DNA from: Desulfobulbaceae bacterium
GTDB taxonomy: Bacteria > Desulfobacterota > Desulfobulbia > Desulfobulbales > Desulfocapsaceae
NCBI GenBank assembly: GCA_031287565.1
Contig: JAITSS010000054.1
Span: 1-45,461, forward strand
DNA length: 45,461 bases
Direction of reading: 5' to 3'
Part shown: positions 33,711-41,803 of the stretch, one piece after another
Layout: the number at the start of each line of letters is the position of its first letter
Position numbering within the stretch: position 1 is the stretch's first letter
Position numbers and translations under genes: made by a program
The notes under the pieces: generated by a model
The model's input: the letters and a program-made list of their open reading frames with translations, nothing else
Told to the model about the DNA's origin: nothing
Database searches by the model: none

Positions 33711-34409
33711 TTACACCGCCATGGCTTCGCGCGCGCCGTCAGCGTCCATGGTCGCGCCGCTGCCGCGCAGGATGATTTCGCCGCGTTCCATAACCAGGTA
33801 TGAATCGGCCAGGTCACGGGCGAAATCATAGTATTGCTCGACCAGAAGAATCGCCATTTCACCAGCCGCCGCCAAGGCGCGGATCGCCGCTTCAATGTCT
33901 TTGATGATTGAGGGCTGGATGCCTTCGGTTGGCTCATCCAAAATCAGGAGCTTGGGCCGCATGGCCAGAGCGCGGCCAATCGCCAGTTGCTGCTGCTGGC
34001 CGCCGGAAAGATCGCCGCCTCTGCGCCTGGCCATCTCGCGCAGAACCGGAAACATCGCGTACACCTGTTCCGGCAGGCGGGCGCTTCCCGGTAGACCGGC
34101 CATACCCATGTTGAGATTTTCCGCCACCGAAAGCCGGGGAAAAATCTCGCGGCCCTGTGGCACATAGGCCATGCCCAGCCTGGCCCGCGCATGGGTTTTC
34201 AGTTTGCTGATGTCGCGACCGGCAAAGGAAATCGCGCCGCTCCGTATCGGCAAAAGGCCCATCAGACATTTCAGAAGCGTGGTTTTGCCGACGCCGTTGC
34301 GTCCCAGAAGCGCCGTCACTTTTCCGGCTTCGGCGTTGAGGGAAATATCGCGCAGGATGTGGCTGCCGCCGTAAAATTGGTTGATATGTTCCACTGCCAG
34401 CATCGTCAT
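33711..34409 (-). CDS. urtE: Urea ABC importer ATP-binding subunit UrtE
   Basis: A 232-residue LivF-type ATPase of the urea importer. It opens MLAVEHINQFYGGSHILRDISL, the usual UrtE start, and has Walker A LLGRNGVGKTTLLK, the Q-loop, signature LSGGQQQQLAIGRAL, Walker B LLILDEPTEGIQPSI and the H-loop. Its ATG overlaps the urtD stop (ATGA). Confidence 0.95.
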   Translation of the reverse strand: MTMLAVEHINQFYGGSHILRDISLNAEAGKVTALLGRNGVGKTTLLKCLMGLLPIRSGAISFAGRDISKLKTHARARLGMAYVPQGREIFPRLSVAENLNMGMAGLPGSARLPEQVYAMFPVLREMARRRGGDLSGGQQQQLAIGRALAMRPKLLILDEPTEGIQPSIIKDIEAAIRALAAAGEMAILLVEQYYDFARDLADSYLVMERGEIILRGSGATMDADGAREAMAV

Positions 34410-35221
34410 CTCCCCAGATACACTTCAATGACCCGCGGGTCGTTCCTCACCGTATCAAGGCTTCCTTCCGCTAAAACCGCGCCCTCGTGCAGCACTGTCA
34501 CTTTTCCGCCTAAGCGTTTAATGAATGCCATATCGTGTTCGACCACCACCAGCGAATGCTTGCCCGCTAAGGCGACAAACAGTTCGGCGGTGCGTTCGGT
34601 TTCCTCATCGGTCATACCGGCCACCGGTTCATCCAAAAGCAAAAGCTGCGGCTCCTGAATCAGCAACATGCCGATTTCCAGCCACTGTTTCTGGCCGTGT
34701 GACAACAATCCGGCCAGGCGCTTCGCCTCTTCGCTTAAACGAATGGTGGTGAGCATCGCGGCGATTTTGTCCCGCGCTTCGCTGTCAAGACGGCTGAACA
34801 TGCTGGCCCACGGCGATTTATTCGCCTTCATCGCCAGCTCAAGATTTTCAAAGACCGTGTGCTGTTCAAAGACCGTCGGCTTCTGAAATTTACGGCCAAT
34901 GCCTCTGGCCGCGATTTCCGGCTCGGTCAGCCGCAACAGGTCGATGCTTTGGCCGAGAAAGGCGGTGCCGCTGTCCGGCCTGGTTTTGCCGGTAATCACA
35001 TCCATCATCGTCGTCTTGCCGGCGCCGTTCGGGCCGATGATTGAGCGTAATTCCCCGGCGTCGATGTGCAGCGTCAGATTATTCAGCGCCTTAAACCCAT
35101 CAAAGCTGACGGAAATATCCTCCAGATAGAGGATGACCCGGTGCGACACGTCGATGCCGTCGCGCATCGGCACATAGACGTATTCGGCTTCGAGCAGTGG
35201 GCCGCGATATACGTCGTTCAT
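34406..35221 (-). CDS. urtD: Urea ABC importer ATP-binding subunit UrtD
   Basis: A 271-residue LivG-type ATPase. After a 30-residue leader it shows LEDISVSFDGFKALNNLTLHIDAGELRSIIGPNGAGKTTMMDVITGKTRPD, FQKPTVFEQHTVFENLELAM, the signature LSHGQKQWLEIGMLL (LSHGQ, as usual in UrtD) and LLLLDEPVAGMTDEETERTAELF. It overlaps the preceding small membrane protein and the following urtE by ATGA junctions. Confidence 0.95.
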   Translation of the reverse strand: MNDVYRGPLLEAEYVYVPMRDGIDVSHRVILYLEDISVSFDGFKALNNLTLHIDAGELRSIIGPNGAGKTTMMDVITGKTRPDSGTAFLGQSIDLLRLTEPEIAARGIGRKFQKPTVFEQHTVFENLELAMKANKSPWASMFSRLDSEARDKIAAMLTTIRLSEEAKRLAGLLSHGQKQWLEIGMLLIQEPQLLLLDEPVAGMTDEETERTAELFVALAGKHSLVVVEHDMAFIKRLGGKVTVLHEGAVLAEGSLDTVRNDPRVIEVYLGR

Positions 35222-35544
35222 GGAGCGCTCCTGTGAAAACGGGAAGTTTGATAAAAAGTATACAGGACGAGGCCGCCCCAGATCAGGGATGCGAGCATCA
35301 GCGATTGACCCAGCGTGCCGCCCAAAATGGCCATGAATCGTCCGGCGAAACTGAAAATCACGTGCCCGGCCTTATGGAAAACCAGATTGACGCCATGCAG
35401 GAACGAATCGGCGGTGGCGTCGAAACCGGTGAACAAAAAGGCGCATGACCAGATGACGAAGCAAACCAAGACTAGCAGCCGCCAGAACCAATCAAAGGCG
35501 GTCGCCGTTTCCAGAACCTGAAGCAGATATTGTTGCACAGACAT
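35218..35544 (-). CDS. Small membrane protein inserted between urtC and urtD
   Basis: A 108-residue protein with two or three membrane helices (about 20-45 and 70-95). Between them is FHKAGHVIFSFAGRFMAILGGTLGQ, which looks like the HExxH-bearing loop of a small family of M50-like membrane proteins, but the catalytic glutamate is replaced by lysine (HKAGH). GGAG 8 bases upstream supports ATG 35544; its start overlaps the urtC end and its stop overlaps the urtD start, so it is fully embedded in the operon. Urea importers normally have no such gene. It may assist assembly of the importer or be a relic; function is unknown. Confidence 0.6.
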   Translation of the reverse strand: MSVQQYLLQVLETATAFDWFWRLLVLVCFVIWSCAFLFTGFDATADSFLHGVNLVFHKAGHVIFSFAGRFMAILGGTLGQSLMLASLIWGGLVLYTFYQTSRFHRSAP

Positions 35545-35546
35545 GC

Positions 35547-36665
35547 TCATGACTCCGGCGCGGCATGACGAACTTTGATGGTATTGACCAGCCCCAGAAC
35601 GCCGTTCGGCAACCATAAGGTTACGACAACGAACAGCGCGCCCAAAAAGAATAGCCAGTATTCCGGGAAACTTACGGTGAACCAGCTTTTAGCCAGGCTG
35701 ACGATGAAGGCGCCGAGAACCGCGCCGATAAGCCTGCCGCGTCCGCCGACCGCCACCCAGACGGCGATTTCGATCGAGGCGGCCGGACTCATCTCGCCGG
35801 GATTGATGATGCCGACCTGCGGCACATAGAGCGCCCCGGCCAGACCGCAAAGCATGGCTGAAAGCGTCCAGACCAGCAGTTTGAAACCGAAAGGATTATA
35901 GCCGATGAACATGACGCGGGATTCGGCGTCGCGAATCGCTTGAAGCACGCGCCCGAATTTGGCGCGGGTCAGAAAGCGGGCCAGCCACAGCGCCGCCAGA
36001 AGCGCTAAGCCCGACAGGGCGAAGAGTGTGACGCGCGTGCCCGGCGCGGTGATCGAAAAGCCGACAATGCGCTTGAAATCGGTAAAGCCGTTGTTGCCGC
36101 CGAATCCGGTTTCATTGCGGAAAAAGAGCAGCATACAGGCAAAGGTCAGCGCCTGGGTGATGATCGAGAAATAGACGCCCTTAATTCGCGAGCGGAAGGC
36201 GAAAAAGCCGAAGACAAAAGCCAGAGCGCCTGGAACGGCCAGCGCCAGAACGACGGCCCACAGAAAATGATCCGAGCCAAACCAATACCAAGGCAGTTCC
36301 TTCCAATCAAGAAAGACCATAAAATCGGGAAGATGGCTGTGATATACGCCATCTGTGCCAATCTGCCGCATCAGATACATGCCGAAGGCGTAGCCGCCCA
36401 AAGCAAAAAAGATGCCGTGTCCCAACGATAAAATCCCGGCGTAGCCCCAGACCAAATCCATAGCCACCGCGACAATGGCGTAGCAGAGGATTTTTCCGAA
36501 CAGGGTGATGCAGTAATCGGAAAGATGGAAAACGCTTTCTTCCGGCACGGCCAGATGCAGGAGCGGCGCGACGAGGCAACAGAAGACGACCATCGCGGCG
36601 GTGGCGATTTGCGCGCCGCAGGCGCCATTTTGGCTGGATGTGGAAGCTAGGTTAAAGAGGCTCAT
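35547..36665 (-). CDS. urtC: Urea ABC importer permease UrtC
   Basis: A 372-residue LivM-type inner-membrane permease with eight or more helices. Typical UrtC segments are DLVWGYAGILSLGHGIFFALGGYAFGMYLMRQIG, GGNNGFTDFKRIVGFSI, RDAESRVMFIGYNPFGFKLLVWTLSAMLCGLAGALYVPQVGIINPGEMSP and EIAVWVAVGGRGRLIGAVLGAF. The start at 36665 lies one base from the urtB stop. Confidence 0.95.
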   Translation of the reverse strand: MSLFNLASTSSQNGACGAQIATAAMVVFCCLVAPLLHLAVPEESVFHLSDYCITLFGKILCYAIVAVAMDLVWGYAGILSLGHGIFFALGGYAFGMYLMRQIGTDGVYHSHLPDFMVFLDWKELPWYWFGSDHFLWAVVLALAVPGALAFVFGFFAFRSRIKGVYFSIITQALTFACMLLFFRNETGFGGNNGFTDFKRIVGFSITAPGTRVTLFALSGLALLAALWLARFLTRAKFGRVLQAIRDAESRVMFIGYNPFGFKLLVWTLSAMLCGLAGALYVPQVGIINPGEMSPAASIEIAVWVAVGGRGRLIGAVLGAFIVSLAKSWFTVSFPEYWLFFLGALFVVVTLWLPNGVLGLVNTIKVRHAAPES

Positions 36666-36666
36666 A

Positions 36667-38316
36667 TCAGTTCTCCGTCGCGCGGCCCTTCAGAGCGAAT
36701 AAGCCCTGCGGACGTTTCTGGATAACAATAATGATAATCGCCAGGATCGCGATTTTGGCCACGACCGCCCCAGCCCAGCCTTCAAGAAACTTGGTGGCCA
36801 CGCCCAGACCCAGAGCCGCCCAGACCGCGCCGGCCAACTGACCGACGCCGCCCAAAACCACGACCATGAACGAATCGACAATGTAGTTCTGGCCCATATC
36901 CGGGCCGACATTGGTGATCTGCGACAAAGCGACGCCGCCTAAACCCGCGACCCCGGAGCCGAGGCCAAAGGCCAACATATCAATTTTACCAGTCGCGACG
37001 CCGACACAGGCCGACATGGCGCGGTTCTGCGTGACCGCCCGCACAAACAGACCCAGACGGGTCAGGTTCAGAACCGCCCACATGGCAAATAAAACCGCAA
37101 GCGCGAAGACGATGATGATCAGCCGATTCCAGGGCAAAAGCAGATTCGGCAAGACCGTGAGGCCGCCGGACATCCAGGTGGGATTGGCGACCTCGACATT
37201 CTGCGGCCCGAAGATGACGCGGGCCAGTTGGATGAGAATCAGCGACAGACCCCAGGTGGCCAAAAGCGTTTCCAGCGGTCGGCCATAGAGGTGGCGGATG
37301 ACCAGACGCTCCAGCATCATGCCGACCACCGCCGCCGCGATGAAGGCCGCCGGCAGCGCCGCCAGCGGATACCAGTCGATGTAGGCGGGAACATAGGCGC
37401 GAAAGAACGATTGCGTGGCGAAAGCGGCGTAAGCGCCTATCATTAAAAGCTCGCCGTGCGCCATGTTGATGACTCCCATAACGCCATAGGTAATGGCCAG
37501 GCCCAGGGCGGCCAAGAGCAAAATTGAGGCCAGCGACAAGCCGGAAAAGATGCGGGCCAGGTTGTCGCCCAGGGCCAGTCGCCCTTCGACATGACTGAGC
37601 GCCTCACGCGCCGCCTGGCGCGCCGATTCATCCGTTTCCCGCCAGGTCGCGCCGTCTTTCTCCATGAGCGCCGCCAGAAGTTGCCGACTGCTTGGGTCGG
37701 CCTCGTCGCGCAAGGCGGCTATCGCCTTCAGGCGAGTAGCGGCGTCAGGCGAGCCGATCGCCGCTTTGCCCCAGGCCGTCTGAAGTTGTCGGCGTATCGC
37801 CGGGTCGGTTTCACGCGCCATGGCCTGGTCGATGAACGGCAGGTCGGCGGCGGTGGCGCTTTGCGCCAGGTTTTGCGCGGCTTTCAGTCGCTCGCCCCGG
37901 TCTTCGGCCAAAAGGCGCATGCCGTCGATGGTCGAAGCGAGAATCTTGCGCAGCCGGTTGTTGACCATGACGTTTTCCAGGAGTGATATGTCCAGCGGTG
38001 TCGTTTGGCCGGAAACGGCGTCCCGCGCCTGGCCGTTTTCAATCAGGATAAGGCTGTTCTCATGCCGATACAGTTCACCGGCCAGCATCGCGGGCAGGAT
38101 GCGCAGGGCCAGGCGCGGCTCCGTTTCGGCTAATTTGCCGATGGCTACGATTTTTTCCGATGAATCATCGGCGGCCAGGCCGAGAATATCACTCTGCTGT
38201 ATGGCCAGGGACGGGTGAATGAGAACGACCAACACCACAAGCGCCGAAATCAGTATCGAAATCAGCGCCGAAACGGCGGCCCGACGAGCGTTTTTTGGCG
38301 CGACAATCCATCGCAT
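36667..38316 (-). CDS. urtB: Urea ABC importer permease UrtB
   Basis: A 549-residue LivH-type permease with the long exported N-terminal region usual for UrtB. Residues 1-40 hold a signal-like helix; 40-250 form a helical, periplasmic HEAT-like region (DSSEKIVAIGKLAETEPRLALRILPAML..., LIENGQARDAVSGQTTPLD); the rest is the permease with ITYGVMGVINMAHGELLMIGAYAAFATQSFF and GSGVAGLGGVALSQITNVGPDMGQNYIVDSFMVVVLGGVGQLAGAV. It is preceded by the stem-loop after urtA. Confidence 0.93.
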   Translation of the reverse strand: MRWIVAPKNARRAAVSALISILISALVVLVVLIHPSLAIQQSDILGLAADDSSEKIVAIGKLAETEPRLALRILPAMLAGELYRHENSLILIENGQARDAVSGQTTPLDISLLENVMVNNRLRKILASTIDGMRLLAEDRGERLKAAQNLAQSATAADLPFIDQAMARETDPAIRRQLQTAWGKAAIGSPDAATRLKAIAALRDEADPSSRQLLAALMEKDGATWRETDESARQAAREALSHVEGRLALGDNLARIFSGLSLASILLLAALGLAITYGVMGVINMAHGELLMIGAYAAFATQSFFRAYVPAYIDWYPLAALPAAFIAAAVVGMMLERLVIRHLYGRPLETLLATWGLSLILIQLARVIFGPQNVEVANPTWMSGGLTVLPNLLLPWNRLIIIVFALAVLFAMWAVLNLTRLGLFVRAVTQNRAMSACVGVATGKIDMLAFGLGSGVAGLGGVALSQITNVGPDMGQNYIVDSFMVVVLGGVGQLAGAVWAALGLGVATKFLEGWAGAVVAKIAILAIIIIVIQKRPQGLFALKGRATEN

Positions 38317-38339
38317 GGCGATACCTGCGTCAAAGGAAA

Positions 38340-38360
38340 GGCGGTGACAGGGCCACCGCC
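38340..38360 (-). other. Stem-loop between urtA and urtB
   Basis: GGCGGTG pairs with CACCGCC around a 7-base loop. On the minus strand it is followed only by CTTTCCTTT, a weak U-tract. Such elements after a binding-protein gene often let more mRNA of that gene accumulate than of the permease genes. Confidence 0.5.
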
Positions 38361-38389
38361 CGGTTTTTTTACCTCGGAGGGGTTTCTCT

Positions 38390-39652
38390 TTATTTGGCGT
38401 CTGGCTCGTCTTTTTTCTGGTCGTTGCCAGCGATGAACGGACTCCAGGGCTGGGCTTTTATCGGCCCTTTGGTTTTCCACACCACGTCAAACTGGCCGTC
38501 GGCGCGGATTTCACCGATGAAGACCGGCTTATGCAGATGGTGGTTTTTCTCGTCCATTTGAATCGTGAAACCGTCCGGCGCGTTGAACTGCTGTCCGGCC
38601 ATGGCGGCGATGACTGTATCGACATCGGCGGATTTCGCCTTTTCCACCGCCTGTTTCCACAGGTGGATACCGATAAAAGTCGCCTCCATCGGGTCGTTGG
38701 TGACGACCGAATCAGCGCCCGGCAGGTTGCGACTTTTCGCCCACTCTTTGTACATTTTGATGAATTTGCTGTTTTCCGGATTTTTCAGGCTCTCAAAATA
38801 GTTCCAGGCCGCCAGATGCCCGATGAGCGGTTTGCTATCGACGCCGCGCAATTCCTCTTCGCCGACCGAAAAAGCGACGACCGGCACATCGGTGGCCTTC
38901 AGACCGGCGTTGCCCAATTCCTTATAAAACGGCACGTTGGAATCGCCGTTAATCGTCGAAACGACGCAGGTTTTTTTGCCAGCGCCCGCGAACTTCTTAA
39001 TTTTGGCGATGATCGTCTGGTAATCGCTGTGGCCAAAGGGCGTGTATTCCTCCATGATGTCTTCATCGGCGACTCCTTTTGATTTGAGAAAGGCGCGGAG
39101 AATTTTGTTGGTGGTGCGCGGATAGACGTAATCGGTGCCCAGAAGCACAAAGCGCTTGGCCGCGCCGCCGTCTTCGCTCATCAGATATTCAACCGCCGGA
39201 ATCGCCTGCTGATTCGGCGCGGCTCCGGTGTAAAACACGTTTCGTTCCAGCTCTTCGCCCTCGTACTGCACCGGATAAAAGAGCAGGCCGTTCAGCTCGG
39301 AAAAGACCGGCAAAACCGATTTGCGCGATACCGACGTCCAGCAGCCGAAGACGACGGCGACTTTATCCTGGGCTAAAAGTTGCCGCGCCTTTTCGGCGAA
39401 CAGTGGCCAGTTGGAAGCCGGATCGACCACCACCGGCTCAAGCTGTTTGCCCAAGACGCCGCCATGGGCGTTGATGTCGGCGATGGTCATGAGCGCCGTT
39501 TCTTTCAAGGCGGTTTCAGAAATGGCCATGGTGCCGGATAACGAATGCAGGATGCCGACTTTGATGGTGTCGGCGGCCTGGACGAATGATGCCGTAGCGC
39601 CCAAAAAGAGACTCGCGCCGAGGAAGAGAGAAAGAAGTCTGCCGTGTGCCAT
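38390..39652 (-). CDS. urtA: Urea ABC importer binding protein UrtA
   Basis: A 420-residue periplasmic receptor. A signal peptide of about 26 residues (ending VQAA) precedes the mature start DTIKVGILHSLSGTMAISETALKETALMTIADINAHGGVLGKQLEPVVVDPASNWPLFAEKARQLL, a strongly conserved UrtA/AmiC-type sequence, with FGCWTSVSRKSVLPVFSELNGLLFYPVQYEGEE and NDPMEATFIGIHLWKQAVEKA further on. GGAG 8 bases upstream supports ATG 39652. A sigma-54-type promoter lies 72 bases upstream of the start. No urease genes are in the window. Confidence 0.95.
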   Translation of the reverse strand: MAHGRLLSLFLGASLFLGATASFVQAADTIKVGILHSLSGTMAISETALKETALMTIADINAHGGVLGKQLEPVVVDPASNWPLFAEKARQLLAQDKVAVVFGCWTSVSRKSVLPVFSELNGLLFYPVQYEGEELERNVFYTGAAPNQQAIPAVEYLMSEDGGAAKRFVLLGTDYVYPRTTNKILRAFLKSKGVADEDIMEEYTPFGHSDYQTIIAKIKKFAGAGKKTCVVSTINGDSNVPFYKELGNAGLKATDVPVVAFSVGEEELRGVDSKPLIGHLAAWNYFESLKNPENSKFIKMYKEWAKSRNLPGADSVVTNDPMEATFIGIHLWKQAVEKAKSADVDTVIAAMAGQQFNAPDGFTIQMDEKNHHLHKPVFIGEIRADGQFDVVWKTKGPIKAQPWSPFIAGNDQKKDEPDAK

Positions 39653-39723
39653 GTTGATGTCTCCTGGTGAAGGGGGTGGTGATGCGGGCCGCAAAGGTGC
39701 CCGGCCCGCCGATGTTCGACATG

Positions 39724-39740
39724 AAGCAAATTGGATGCCA
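39724..39740 (-). promoter_or_regulatory. Sigma-54 promoter of the urt operon
   Basis: On the minus strand TGGCAT-N5-TTGCTT gives GG at -24 and GC at -12 with exact spacing, and matches the TGGCAY...TTGC core fully. The predicted transcript start is near 39714, about 60 bases before urtA. This implies nitrogen (NtrC-type) control. No enhancer pair was clearly identified upstream. Confidence 0.6.
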
Positions 39741-40203
39741 TGCGGTTCACTGTGTCAGGCATTGGCGATGATGCGCCAGGACGCGCCCGCGTGGAATCTG
39801 GATATTTACCGCAGGCGGGCGACCGCGCTTTTTCTGGCGGCGGCTGTTGTCAAGGAGCAGGATTTGTCGATTTTGTGACGATATTGTATCTTGCGAAAGC
39901 CGTTGCTTACGATTTTGTTGTTGAAATACACTGGCTGGGCGGAGCGACAGTGAAGGCCCTATGTCGGCGCGGCCTGGAGGCATGAATTTGACGGCGGAGT
40001 TTTTGAATATGCAATAACTATTTGAATTTACAAAATAAAATCAATTATAGAATAGTTATACCCCTATCGATACCGCCAAAACTTTGGGATGGCATGGGGT
40101 CATAATTTGTGTCGCTGGACGGGTGAATAAAGAAGGTAGGGTCGCGGACGGCTTCAGGGTACAGCCGAGTTCGCCCATGCCGGTAACGCAAGGAATCCAC
40201 AGA
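39741..40203. other. Intergenic region with AT-rich inverted repeat
   Basis: No gene is supported. The part near 40010-40060 is sharply AT-rich and contains ATAACTATT (40014-40022) and its complement AATAGTTAT (40051-40059), 28 bases apart. It sits between the urtA promoter and the end of the efflux operon and may hold regulator or bending-protein sites. The 40080-40200 part shows nothing I can name; a 63-codon minus-strand frame there lacks a start signal. Confidence 0.45.
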
Positions 40204-41634
40204 TCATTGACGCTGCGGGGGATTTTTCTCCCCCCACCCGCCGCCAAGAGCTTTGAACAGCCCTACGGTGGTATTCAAGCGGGCCAGGGTTACGGAAATT
40301 TGCGCATCTTGGGCTGTCAGCAGCGTGCGTTGAGCGTCCAGAAGGTTCAAAAAGTCAGTCGCGCCTTCACGGTATTGAACGCGGACAATGCGATATGCTT
40401 CTCCGGCTTCTCGCACGGCAGTTTCCCTATTTTCTTCTTCCTGGGTCAGAAAACCGCCTGCCTCAATTGCAGTATCTGTTTCCAGAAAGGCCGAAAGCGC
40501 GGTCTGTTGGTATCTGGATACCAATTCTTCCTTCCAGGCTAATGCAACGTCATGCTGGGCCACGAGACGCCCTCCCTGGAAGATTGGAGCGACAAGCGAG
40601 GAGGCAAGCGCATAAAGTGTACTGGATGGAGTGAACAGGGTATGAAACTCGTCACTTTGCCAGCCTCCCTGTGCCGTGAGGTTGACCATGGGCAGGAAAG
40701 CGGCTCTTGCCGCGCCGATATTGGCATTGGCTGCTTTGAGCGACGCTTCCGCTTTCAAAATGTCGGGCCTGCGCAGCAACAGACTTGAGGAAAGCCCGGC
40801 ACTGACGGCGGGAGGAGTCAATTTCGTTATCGCCTCGGCGGACATGAGAGCATCGAGTTCGGCGGGAATAATCGCTGAACCGAGCAAATTGTTCAGAGCG
40901 TTTTTCGCAGCCTGTTCCTGTCTTTCCAAATCCTGCGTTCTGGCCTTCATTGAGGCTACATCGCTGCGCTGCCGAGCAAGGTCAAGAGTTGAAGCGGCAC
41001 CAGCTCTTTGTTGTTTCGCAATATACTCCAGCGTCTGTTCAGCGGTGGACAAAATATTCCGCTGCACGGAGAGCTTTTCTCTCAAGGCAAGCAGTTGGAA
41101 GTAGGCAATGGCAATATCTGATTCAAGGCTGAGGCCGACGGCCCGCCAATCGTTGAGAGTCGCTTCGGCCATGAACGCGGCGCTATCCGCTTGGGAGCGC
41201 AATCTGCCCCATACATCCAGCTCATATGACGCTTGAAAACCGCCTGAAATGGTATCCGTCATGGTAAAAGCATCGGCAGGGCCAGCATGATGCCCGGTAC
41301 GGGATGCCCTACCCTCCGCGCCGATCCAAGGAAAAAGAGACGCTCTCGCCACTCTGGATTGTGCAACCGCCTGGGCAAGTTGCCAGCCTGAAGCGCTAAA
41401 GTTGTGGTTTTGAGCCAAGCCTTCTTGTTGTAACCGCAGCAAGGCATTGGAGTTAAAAGCCGTCCACCAAGCGGCATTCTCCGCTGTTTCGGGCGACATT
41501 TGATTCTGTGTCCATGAAACGGGCACTGTCTCCGGAAACATGGGATCGGGGCGCATATATGTCGGGGCCAGCGAGCAAGCCTGCAAAAACACAACGAATG
41601 GCAGGAAAAAAAATAGTATGCGAAATGTTCTCAT
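40204..41634 (-). CDS. Outer-membrane efflux lipoprotein (NodT/OprM type)
   Basis: A 476-residue TolC-like channel. The signal sequence ends in a lipobox (LQAC, Cys20), followed by SLAPTYMRPDP, a hallmark of the NodT branch. Two outer-membrane efflux repeats follow, with LFPWIGAEGRASR, ELDVWGRLRSQADSA, and the second repeat LRRPDILKAEASLKAANANIGAARAAFLPMVNLTA ending VQYREGATDFLNLLDAQRTLLTAQD. It is the last gene of the efflux operon, 169 bases after the MFS gene, and would complete a three-part pump. Confidence 0.92.
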   Translation of the reverse strand: MRTFRILFFFLPFVVFLQACSLAPTYMRPDPMFPETVPVSWTQNQMSPETAENAAWWTAFNSNALLRLQQEGLAQNHNFSASGWQLAQAVAQSRVARASLFPWIGAEGRASRTGHHAGPADAFTMTDTISGGFQASYELDVWGRLRSQADSAAFMAEATLNDWRAVGLSLESDIAIAYFQLLALREKLSVQRNILSTAEQTLEYIAKQQRAGAASTLDLARQRSDVASMKARTQDLERQEQAAKNALNNLLGSAIIPAELDALMSAEAITKLTPPAVSAGLSSSLLLRRPDILKAEASLKAANANIGAARAAFLPMVNLTAQGGWQSDEFHTLFTPSSTLYALASSLVAPIFQGGRLVAQHDVALAWKEELVSRYQQTALSAFLETDTAIEAGGFLTQEEENRETAVREAGEAYRIVRVQYREGATDFLNLLDAQRTLLTAQDAQISVTLARLNTTVGLFKALGGGWGEKNPPQRQ

Positions 41635-41803
41635 ATCATTCTCCGTTTGGGTCGCCTTTATGTGAATGATGAAAGTCCAGTATCCTTTCGCGTGTTATGC
41701 GCAAAAAAATGATCGGTTAATCAAAGGATAATCAGAAAATTCCGAAACAAAAACATTCCAAGAACATCGGTAAAGAAAAAATTGAACGTGTTCATGATTC
41801 CAT

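Noticed and set aside
39731-39985. 84-codon plus-strand frame upstream of urtA
   Set aside because: It covers the sigma-54 promoter, lacks a ribosome binding site and has no recognisable motif.
40056-40247. 63-codon minus-strand frame overlapping the end of the efflux channel gene
   Set aside because: No start signal and overlap with the channel's coding end; a relic of an inserted gene cannot be excluded.
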